From the NCBI GenBank assembly GCA_964573715.1, contig CAZNKR010000001.1:1-64000 (forward strand): 64,000 nt of DNA, in the 5' to 3' direction. A model generated the notes under the pieces. The model saw nothing but the letters and a program-made list of their open reading frames with translations. It did not search any database and was not told where the DNA came from. The position numbers and the translations under genes are program-made. The DNA comes from SVEL01 sp964573715 (GTDB lineage Bacteria; Bacillota; Clostridia; Lachnospirales; Lachnospiraceae). Numbering within the stretch: position 1 is the stretch's first letter; each line of letters starts with the position of its first letter. This document shows positions 1 to 6,510 of the stretch, piece after piece.

Positions 1-204
<204 letters not shown>

Positions 205-233
205 ACTTTAGCACAAAAAAAGCCCCTTTGCAA
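205..233 (-). promoter_or_regulatory. Putative sigma-A promoter of rpsB
   Basis: Reading the minus strand, TTGCAA is followed after 17 bp by TAAAGT, with a TG one base before the -10 box (extended -10). Both hexamers match consensus at four of six positions. The predicted start falls just before the first leader hairpin. The -35 box lies inside the terminator hairpin of the upstream operon, a compact but plausible arrangement. Confidence 0.4.
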
Positions 234-245
234 GGACTTTTTTTA
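215..245 (-). terminator. Rho-independent terminator of the fla/che operon
   Basis: On the minus strand a run of seven A and GTCCT pairs with GGGGC and a run of seven T across a loop of about six bases. The stem has about 12-13 bp with two G-T pairs and ends in a T tract. The flanking A and T tracts would let it act in both directions. It closes the operon that ends with the gene at 375-911. Confidence 0.75.
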
Positions 246-344
246 TTTAATAACTAATTTTTTTAGCGGTCCCGTAACGGAACCATCATTGTGAAGAAAG
301 CGTCTAGGTAAAAATCGTGCCAACAAATATTTGACGGTATCTTC
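243..344 (-). other. Short unexplained open stretch (33 codons) between the last fla-operon gene and the terminator
   Basis: On the minus strand this stretch is open from one stop to the next and reads EDTVKYLLARFLPRRFLHND, followed by a short tail ending in KKLVIK. It looks more protein-like than the surrounding noncoding DNA, but I see no ATG and no ribosome site; TTG codons exist at its eighth and ninth positions. It could be the C-terminal remnant of a lost gene or chance. I do not recognise the family. The rest of the 296-bp gap between rpsB and the next gene holds the terminator, promoter and leader listed separately. Confidence 0.2.
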
Positions 345-374
345 TTAGTTTTGTTTATTTTTCTATTTACAATT

Positions 375-911
375 TTAATTTGCTATTAGTTTTGCAATTT
401 GTTCATATGTACTACCACCTGGAATAGTAAAGATGCCAACTCTGATTCTTTCTGCATATCCATTAGAAACCAAATAATTGTCAAAGTCATTTGCATCTTC
501 TATTGCTCCGGCATTTTTAAGTAATCTACTTACTGAAGAAGAGTCCATACCGCTAGAAATTGTAAGCTGATATTCCGTTTGGGAATTAATATATCCATCC
601 TGTAAAGTGGTTGTTTCTTCTGATGTTTTAGTTTCTAATGTCGTAGTTTCTTGCGTTGTTATTTCTGGTGTAGTGGTTTCTGGTGAAGTTGTGTTTTGGG
701 ATGAATCTGGATTTGTAGTCTCCTCACCTTTAGAGCCATCTGTGTTTATAATACTTAAGCTGGTTTCACTGTTTCCTTCAACCATACCTAGTTCCTTAGC
801 TTTTTCTTTTATCCTTGCATCTGTATTTCTATATCCATATGAAATAAACATAATAAGTGTTGCAAATAATATACCTGTTCCTAAACCACGTAAAAAATAT
901 TTAAGCTTCAT
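375..911 (-). CDS. Membrane-anchored protein with a small MltG/YceG-type N-terminal-like domain, function unknown
   Basis: This 178-residue protein has one N-terminal membrane helix (about residues 8-26). A threonine- and serine-rich linker rich in TT and ETTT runs (about 65-105) probably lies outside the membrane. The C-terminal domain, about 65 residues, resembles the small LysM-like module found at the start of MltG/YceG transglycosylases, with a final PGGSTYEQIAKLI motif. The catalytic YceG domain is absent. It is the last gene of the fla/che operon, with an AGGTGATAAT ribosome site before the ATG and an 8-bp gap to the previous gene. The location suggests a role at the cell wall linked to motility; this is inference. 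A second protein with the same module lies at 44920-45300. Confidence 0.6.
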   Translation of the reverse strand: MKLKYFLRGLGTGILFATLIMFISYGYRNTDARIKEKAKELGMVEGNSETSLSIINTDGSKGEETTNPDSSQNTTSPETTTPEITTQETTTLETKTSEETTTLQDGYINSQTEYQLTISSGMDSSSVSRLLKNAGAIEDANDFDNYLVSNGYAERIRVGIFTIPGGSTYEQIAKLIAN

Positions 912-919
912 ATTATCAC

Positions 920-1825
920 CTATTGCTTTCTGGAATTAAATAAATCAATTACCAGTTTAACCTCACCCATACCTAACCCAAGTGTTTTGGCAATTTCAAT
1001 ATTTGTTTTTCCATTATTATATAAGTCTAATATAGCTTTGTTGTTATTGGTTGTTTCATTACCCAACGTTGATATTTCTTCAAGCTGTTCATTCATTCTT
1101 TTAGCTGTGTTGGATATATTAGAAGCATTTGTTTTTTTAGCTTCTCTAGCTACATTTACTTCATTTACATTACTTGTTTCACTTAATTTACGTGACTTAC
1201 TTATATTATTCGACTCATTTATATTGCCTAATTTATTTGAATTTCCTGACCTATTTATATTGCCTGACTTTTTTACAGTGCTTAATCCACTTAAACTATT
1301 TAATTCATCTTCAATTCTTGATAAATTTATTGTAGTGTTTCTATCGCTTTTATTGCCAATATTTTTATTGGTTTTTTGCTTTTTTTCCTTGCTTTCATCC
1401 TGAAGAAATGAGGAATTTTCTTCATTAGTTTTATTTCTTGCATTTACGCTTAATTTTAAAGCCTCAACATCCCTTATGGTATTTTTAATTGTTTTTTCTT
1501 TATCACTTAGCATATCGTACAAGAACATTACTTCATCATGATTTTTTGTTATCTTTGTGTTTACATCATCACTATAATTTCCAAGTGCCATGATTTTCTC
1601 AGTAGTAATCTTATCTAACTTCACTTCTGCCTGTTCTATTTTTTCATCAATAACATTGGCAACTTCTGCTTCCACTTCTTTTTTAACTATTTCTCTTGTT
1701 ACCTTTGTAACATTTGCATCCTCTCCATATCCTTGATCTACCGAAAGCAAATGTTCTGAAAACATATAACTAATTGCAATAAGTAATATTCCAAATACTA
1801 CTAAAAATATCTCTAATGTGCCCAT
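920..1825 (-). CDS. SwrB-like (DUF6115-type) single-pass coiled-coil protein
   Basis: The start is taken as the ATG at 1825 (MGTLEIFLVVFG), which has AAGGA at good spacing; an upstream TTG in the same frame is less likely. The 301-residue protein has an N-terminal membrane helix, a charged coiled-coil region and a long Asn/Ser-rich linker built partly from 18-bp repeats. It ends in a helix-turn-helix-like tail with GKTNIEIAKTLGLGMGEVKL. This layout, and its position between the flagellar sigma factor and rpsB, recalls B. subtilis SwrB/YlxL, which promotes assembly of the flagellar export apparatus. Sequence identity to SwrB could not be tested here, so orthology is inferred. Confidence 0.55.
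   Translation of the reverse strand: MGTLEIFLVVFGILLIAISYMFSEHLLSVDQGYGEDANVTKVTREIVKKEVEAEVANVIDEKIEQAEVKLDKITTEKIMALGNYSDDVNTKITKNHDEVMFLYDMLSDKEKTIKNTIRDVEALKLSVNARNKTNEENSSFLQDESKEKKQKTNKNIGNKSDRNTTINLSRIEDELNSLSGLSTVKKSGNINRSGNSNKLGNINESNNISKSRKLSETSNVNEVNVAREAKKTNASNISNTAKRMNEQLEEISTLGNETTNNNKAILDLYNNGKTNIEIAKTLGLGMGEVKLVIDLFNSRKQ
1196..1267 (-). repeat. Four imperfect 18-bp tandem units inside the SwrB-like gene
   Basis: Read on the minus strand, the units start TCAGGCAATATAAATAGG, TCAGGAAATTCAAATAAA, TTAGGCAATATAAATGAG and TCGAATAATATAAGTAAG. They encode degenerate six-residue units of the form (S/L)GN(I/S)N(R/K/E) in the linker. Being a multiple of three, the array can expand or contract without breaking the frame. 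Confidence 0.8.
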
Positions 1826-1848
1826 TACATGGTCCTTCCTCAAAATGA

Positions 1849-2163
1849 CTATATCTTTACGTCAAAGCCACCTGTTCCTTTAATGATGACTTTTCCGTCA
1901 TCTTCTTCATTTTGTTTTTTCTTTTTTTTAGGGGTAAAAAGATATTCTCCTTTACCTTTTTCTTTAGCATCATAATTTTCTTGGTTATAGTCTGCATCAT
2001 CCTTTTTAATTACTTCTTGGGATTTTTGTAAGACTTCTTTTTCACCTAGCTGATGAGCATTAATTTGATTAACAACACTCTTAGAATCCTCACTATGCTT
2101 CATTGCAGCTTCATCTGTACTTCTTTGCATAATGCCGTGTACAGCAGTTGTTCTACCTATCAT
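1849..2163 (-). CDS. Small charged protein of the flagellar operon, unknown function
   Basis: This 104-residue soluble protein has a strong GGAGG ribosome site before its ATG. The N-terminus (MIGRTTAVHGIMQRSTDEAA) is the most conserved-looking part. The middle is rich in Gln, Glu and Lys, a lysine run follows (about residues 78-83), and the C-terminus ends in VIIKGTGGFDVKI. There is no membrane segment or catalytic motif. It sits 15 bp after fapA and 23 bp before the SwrB-like gene, so it is probably co-expressed with them. I do not recognise the family and assign no function. Confidence 0.6.
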   Translation of the reverse strand: MIGRTTAVHGIMQRSTDEAAMKHSEDSKSVVNQINAHQLGEKEVLQKSQEVIKKDDADYNQENYDAKEKGKGEYLFTPKKKKKQNEEDDGKVIIKGTGGFDVKI

Positions 2164-2178
2164 GATAATGCCTCCATT

Positions 2179-3777
2179 TTATAATGGTACTGCTTTGATT
2201 TCTGATTTTTCTTTTTTGTATGTACAATGGGAAACAGATGAATGAATCAATATGTAATCTCCTGAAATTGAAACCTTAGTTCCCTGATATATATTTTTGA
2301 TTACATTAATTTTAGCATTTGCATTTCCAGACATTTGAACATATAGCTTTTCATATTCCTCTGATAGTTTAGCAATTTCATCCTCTAATGACAAGATGTC
2401 TTTTGCTGTTTTTTGCATCATAGGAAGTCTTGCTTTGTCTAGCTTACCCATTTCAAGCTTTTTCTTTAATAATACAATAGTTTGAGTGTATCCATCTTTT
2501 TCTTTTGTTTTTTCTTGAATTTCTTTTTTTAGTTCGTTAGTTCTATCGATTATAGCCGGATCAGTACCCACTTCTACAGAAGTATTTGCGCCCATTGGTG
2601 AGCCAATGCTTGATGCCTCTATCAATGTTGTAGATCTAACGGTTCCTCCAATTATATCGCCGTTCTTTCCTCTAACGAAAATATCACCTTTAGCAGATAC
2701 CTGACTATGTAATATTGTATCCGTTTCTATATATCCATTAACTGCAACTGTAGCACTTTCAATAAATTTCGATACAAGATTTCCTCTTGCAACTACCTGA
2801 CAACGACCCATACCTGAGATTCCTCTATGTAAAATAACGTTGCCATCTGCAATTATTGCAGCACCTTCTACAACACCAAATATTTCTATGTCGCCTCTGG
2901 CTCTTACCTTAAATCCCGTACGTACATTTCCTTTTATTGTAACGCTACCGTTATAATCTATATCTCCAGTAGAATTATCTACATCAGCTGCAACCTCGTA
3001 TATATTAGATACTGATACTCTATCTCCTTCTAATGTAACGTGTCCATCCACCATTGAAGAAATAGACAACCCATCTTCACTTAGTTTAATATTATTACCA
3101 TATCTAAGTGCAAGTCTATTAACCTTTCTAGGATTAACAACATTTCCATATACATCTTTTCCTGGAGTACCGTTATCTTCAGGATGAAGAACTGCTAAAA
3201 CATCTCCCGCCTCAATATGACTAATATTATTTAATTGATGAAAATCTACAGTTCCATCTTCATTAAGTTTTGGCTTGACCTTCCTATCAGTTTCAAATTT
3301 ATATTCAATCTGCGCATCCTGTCCTTGAACAGGCTTTTGACCCGCTGCAATAATTATCTTAGACATATACTGTGGATTACTAATAAAGCTTTTAATTACA
3401 GCATCATTAATCCCAAATACAATTTTAGAAGCCTTTAAATCACCATGAATTTCTTCAAATGATAAATGACTTCCTTTGTCTGATGGTGGATAAAATCTTG
3501 CCACTGCATACATTCTATCTGGTGTAGTAGTAATTTCCATATATTCATTAATGCTATATGTATTTGTTCTGCAAATAAGCGCTTTTTCTCTTTTGTCACT
3601 GTGTATTATTTCATTTACTCTTTTTAAATCAAAATCAGTAATCTTATTCTTTTGCAAATAATTTGTTACGTCTTCAATAGCCAATGGTTTTCCGTCTTCC
3701 ATTGGTGGATAATAGTCTATGAACACGCCTTCATTATCATCAATAATCAATCTGAAATAACTGTCTTTGTAATCCAT
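2179..3777 (-). CDS. fapA: DUF342 (FapA) family protein
   Basis: The 532-residue product matches the DUF342/FapA architecture. An N-terminal alpha/beta region carries short repeats. A central right-handed beta-helix follows (about residues 230-400), with short turns such as GDIEIFGVVEG and ARGNLVSKFIESA. A C-terminal coiled coil of KEKDGYTQTIVLLKKKLEMG type comes next (about 425-490), then a short beta region. The catalytic role of this family is unknown; one member is named flagellar assembly protein A. The gene has an AGGAG ribosome site and starts 11 bp after fliA, so it lies in the motility operon. The family call is firm; a flagellar function here is inferred from context. Confidence 0.8.
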   Translation of the reverse strand: MDYKDSYFRLIIDDNEGVFIDYYPPMEDGKPLAIEDVTNYLQKNKITDFDLKRVNEIIHSDKREKALICRTNTYSINEYMEITTTPDRMYAVARFYPPSDKGSHLSFEEIHGDLKASKIVFGINDAVIKSFISNPQYMSKIIIAAGQKPVQGQDAQIEYKFETDRKVKPKLNEDGTVDFHQLNNISHIEAGDVLAVLHPEDNGTPGKDVYGNVVNPRKVNRLALRYGNNIKLSEDGLSISSMVDGHVTLEGDRVSVSNIYEVAADVDNSTGDIDYNGSVTIKGNVRTGFKVRARGDIEIFGVVEGAAIIADGNVILHRGISGMGRCQVVARGNLVSKFIESATVAVNGYIETDTILHSQVSAKGDIFVRGKNGDIIGGTVRSTTLIEASSIGSPMGANTSVEVGTDPAIIDRTNELKKEIQEKTKEKDGYTQTIVLLKKKLEMGKLDKARLPMMQKTAKDILSLEDEIAKLSEEYEKLYVQMSGNANAKINVIKNIYQGTKVSISGDYILIHSSVSHCTYKKEKSEIKAVPL

Positions 3778-3788
3778 GTATTCTTCTC

Positions 3789-4565
3789 CTAAAAAGTAAT
3801 ATTACTGAAAACATAACCAGCCTCTTGTCCAAGTACAACCTTCATTTTTTGCAATGCCTTGGTATGTAGCTGTGATATTCTTGACTCAGAGACCTTAAGT
3901 ACTCTGCTTATTTCTTTTAAGGTTAAATCTTCATAATAATATAATAATATAACCTTTTTTTCTTTATCTGTAAGTGCTTCCAATGACTTTGCAAGTAGCT
4001 TCTTAAGTTCAGCCTTTTCCATAACCTCTTCTGGTTGTTCAAAGGGCTGATTTCTTGTTGGCTCTATATCATGTTCTCCACTTGCCTCTATAAACTCATC
4101 AAGTGATACCATATTTGAAACATTTGCCTGACCTTGCCAATCTAAAAGTTCCTGAGCTGTTATCTCAAGCTCTTTTGCAATTTCTTCATCACTAGCTGGT
4201 CTTCCTAGTTGAGCTTCTAGCTTTGTCATAGCAACATCTATCTTTTTTTGCTTTTGTCTTAAGCTTCTAGGTATCCAGTCCATTTTTCTTATCTGATCTA
4301 AAATGGAGCCTCTAATCCTTAGTGATGCATAGGTTTCAAATTTAATACCCTTGCCATAATCAAATTTATCTATTGCATCTATTAATCCGAAAACTCCGTA
4401 TCCAACTAAATCATCGTATTCTACATTGTATCCTAGATACATGCTGAGTCTTCCTGCAACAAGTTTAACCAAAGGTGCATATTCAATTATAATCTGTTCT
4501 CTTAATGCTGGGGTAGGTGTTTTTGAGTAAGCCTCCCACAACTTATTCTTATCAACCGATGCCAA
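3789..4565 (-). CDS. fliA: RNA polymerase sigma factor for flagellar operons (FliA/SigD/WhiG type, sigma-28)
   Basis: The protein has sigma regions 2 (EYAPLVKLVAGRLSMYLGYN through ATYASLRIRGSILDQIRKMD), 3 and 4 (LTLKEISRVLKVSESRISQ). This layout is diagnostic of the FliA/SigD group of group 3 sigma-70 factors. About 258 residues is normal for the family. The start is placed at a TTG (4565) because AGGAGG lies eight bases upstream; a GTG three codons further up would touch the ribosome site. FliA directs RNA polymerase to late flagellar and chemotaxis genes, including flagellin, which must lie elsewhere. It follows a small membrane-protein gene and precedes fapA, in the same position as B. subtilis sigD. 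Confidence 0.93.
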   Translation of the reverse strand: MASVDKNKLWEAYSKTPTPALREQIIIEYAPLVKLVAGRLSMYLGYNVEYDDLVGYGVFGLIDAIDKFDYGKGIKFETYASLRIRGSILDQIRKMDWIPRSLRQKQKKIDVAMTKLEAQLGRPASDEEIAKELEITAQELLDWQGQANVSNMVSLDEFIEASGEHDIEPTRNQPFEQPEEVMEKAELKKLLAKSLEALTDKEKKVILLYYYEDLTLKEISRVLKVSESRISQLHTKALQKMKVVLGQEAGYVFSNITF

Positions 4566-4589
4566 TAAAAGCACCTCCTATTTATCCTA

Positions 4590-4892
4590 CTAAAAATTGC
4601 CCGGGGTCTCATTTGTTTGATCCGAATCCTCTGGTAAAGCTTCTACGTCTTCTTGTTCATTTTCAGCTTCACCAGCTTCATCGGTATCATCCTCTGGTTT
4701 TTTATTATCAGCCAGAATTTTATTAAATAAAACTTTAACTATCAATCCAATAATATAAAATATAATCAGTACAACAAGTATAGTAATCATAGCCTCTAAT
4801 GCTTTGTATCTGTTAATAAATGTAACAACACACGCAACGAGACCTGCTATTAGCATAACTATTACTGGTATATATTTTATACGATTTTTCAT
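4590..4892 (-). CDS. Small two-helix membrane protein between cheD and fliA, unknown function
   Basis: The 100-residue protein has two hydrophobic helices (about residues 6-26 and 34-56) and a very acidic tail rich in Asp, Glu and Asn from about residue 65. There is no signal peptide cleavage site or recognisable catalytic motif. It begins 9 bp after cheD and ends 24 bp before fliA, so it is almost certainly part of the operon. Bacillus has no gene at this place. A membrane-associated accessory of the flagellum or of FliA control is possible but unsupported. Confidence 0.6.
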   Translation of the reverse strand: MKNRIKYIPVIVMLIAGLVACVVTFINRYKALEAMITILVVLIIFYIIGLIVKVLFNKILADNKKPEDDTDEAGEAENEQEDVEALPEDSDQTNETPGNF

Positions 4893-4901
4893 GATTTTAC
4901 C

Positions 4902-5390
4902 TCAAATTTCTTTAATTGGCTTTCCTACAGCTTTTATAGTATACATACCTGTATTAGAATCAATAATAACTGTTCTACCATAATTTAAACCTGTATCCTC
5001 AGCAACTATTGGGATATTTAGCTCTTTAAGTTTTTCCTTAACAGCATTTACATTTCTTTCTCCAACGTTTAGCATATCGTTGTTTTTTAATGAGAAAGCA
5101 AACATCTGAGCGCCACCAGCAATTTTAGCAACTAGCTTACTAGTATCAGCACCCATCTTTTTCATCAATCTAACTGTTTCTTCTATGCCTGTATCTGCGA
5201 ACTTAGCTATATTAGAATTATTACTGATTTCTTTACTACTAGGCAGCATAATATGTGCAAGACCTGTTATTTTAGTATTCTTATCATATATTGCTACGCC
5301 TACGCACGAACCAAGGCCTAATGTAGTAAGACTATCTGGAGTCTTGCAAACATTCAGGTCAGCCATACCTACTTTAATGACTTCGCCCAT
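4902..5390 (-). CDS. cheD: Chemoreceptor glutamine deamidase CheD
   Basis: CheD deamidates specific glutamines of chemoreceptors and, in Bacillus-type systems, binds CheC and raises its CheY-P phosphatase activity. The 162-residue sequence carries the catalytic cysteine in TTLGLGSCVGVAIYD and the histidine in GLAHIMLPSS, the thiol-hydrolase pair of the family. The Lys/Ala/Gly segment KIAGGAQMF is also typical. It is 15 bp downstream of cheC, the usual partner pair. AGGAAT before the ATG is a usable ribosome site. Confidence 0.93.
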   Translation of the reverse strand: MGEVIKVGMADLNVCKTPDSLTTLGLGSCVGVAIYDKNTKITGLAHIMLPSSKEISNNSNIAKFADTGIEETVRLMKKMGADTSKLVAKIAGGAQMFAFSLKNNDMLNVGERNVNAVKEKLKELNIPIVAEDTGLNYGRTVIIDSNTGMYTIKAVGKPIKEI

Positions 5391-5405
5391 ATTCCTACAT
5401 CCAAT

Positions 5406-6029
5406 CTATAATCCAAGTGAAGACAATATTGTATCATAGGAATCTAGTTCCGGAATAAGTACAAAATATCCATTTACACTTGCATTGGTATCAAACTGGG
5501 TTTCTATTAATAATACTTTATCACCAATCTTACTAAACTCTATAGCAGGTACACTAAGAATACTAGCTGCCATATCAATCTGCAAGCTTGGAACACTAGA
5601 AGATATTGTTAATTTAGTTAGGTCGGATAATGCCGACAAATACGCTCCTGTTATGATATTACCTATTTCATTTAATGCTGAAAGTTCCATTGGTTCAAAC
5701 TCTGGCTCTTTTTCTACTACTTCCTCTGGCTTGCCCATTAATACATTTACAAGACCTTTTGCAGACTCTATCTCTAGTAGAAACATCATCATCCCACGTA
5801 TGTCTCCATCTAAAAGTAGCATAATTCCTGCCATTACTTCCTCCTCAGCTCCGATTACGGAAGTAATGTCAGAAAATCCAACCAAATTAACCTTTGGTAC
5901 TTTCATATCAATCTTAGAATTAAGCATTTTTGCAAGGGCTGTTGTAGCATTTCCTGCTCCTATATTTCCAATTTCTTTCAATACATCGTATTGAATAGAA
6001 TCCAAATTACTTAAGTCAATCTTTGACAT
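5406..6029 (-). CDS. cheC: CheY-P phosphatase CheC
   Basis: CheC dephosphorylates CheY-P and takes part in adaptation with CheD. Two phosphatase signatures of the D/S-x3-E-x2-N type are present: DVLKEIGNIGAGNA near residue 15 and SALNEIGNIITGAY near residue 117. Both active sites therefore look intact, as in classical CheC. The length of 207 residues is normal. The gene sits between cheW and cheD, as in B. subtilis. Confidence 0.93.
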   Translation of the reverse strand: MSKIDLSNLDSIQYDVLKEIGNIGAGNATTALAKMLNSKIDMKVPKVNLVGFSDITSVIGAEEEVMAGIMLLLDGDIRGMMMFLLEIESAKGLVNVLMGKPEEVVEKEPEFEPMELSALNEIGNIITGAYLSALSDLTKLTISSSVPSLQIDMAASILSVPAIEFSKIGDKVLLIETQFDTNASVNGYFVLIPELDSYDTILSSLGL

Positions 6030-6046
6030 AATACCTCGTTTCCAGA

Positions 6047-6496
6047 TTAGTTGAAATCTAGTACACCATTTACATTTAATAAAGAAATAAGATTATCTTG
6101 ATTTTTACCAACTGCACTAACAAATTTGGAATTTTCATCTTTTCCTTCATTGTAAATCTTTTCAATCTGCTCTTCATCTAAAGTAACAACTTCCTTTACA
6201 ACATCTACGATTACGCCAATCGCTTCTTGTTGTTCAGGTTTTAAAACTATAATTCTTGTATGATCATCAAAAACATCATCTATAAGACCAAATCTTTTTC
6301 TCATGCTCATAACAGGAATAATCTCTCCACGAAGATTAATTACTCCTATAAAAAATCCCTGAGCCTTTGGTACTCTTGTTATTTTTTGCATTCTAACAAT
6401 GTTATCAACATATTTGATATCAATTCCATACTGCTCATCACCAAGCTTTACCACTATATACTGTACCGAATTCATTCCGATTTTATTGTTATCCAT
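6047..6496 (-). CDS. cheW: Chemotaxis coupling protein CheW
   Basis: CheW links chemoreceptors to the CheA kinase at the inner face of the membrane. The 149-residue protein consists of a single CheW-like SH3 double-barrel domain, with the conserved GIDIKYVDNIVRMQKITRVP and NLRGEIIPVMSMRKRFGL segments. The ATG at 6496 is chosen because GGAGGTG lies six bases upstream; a GTG at 6511 in the same frame overlaps the end of cheA and lacks a site. The genes are close enough for translational coupling. Confidence 0.93.
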   Translation of the reverse strand: MDNNKIGMNSVQYIVVKLGDEQYGIDIKYVDNIVRMQKITRVPKAQGFFIGVINLRGEIIPVMSMRKRFGLIDDVFDDHTRIIVLKPEQQEAIGVIVDVVKEVVTLDEEQIEKIYNEGKDENSKFVSAVGKNQDNLISLLNVNGVLDFN

Positions 6497-6510
6497 AGCA
6501 AACACCTCCA

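Noticed and set aside
607..1403. Long open frames on the plus strand opposite the last flagellar-operon genes
   Set aside because: They mirror low-complexity Thr- and Asn-rich coding regions on the minus strand, have no ribosome sites and show repetitive Val/Leu/Ser composition typical of antisense frames.
5485..5994. 169-codon plus-strand frame opposite cheC
   Set aside because: It is a shadow of cheC; no start signal and no recognisable domain. The same applies to the plus-strand frames opposite flhA and codY.
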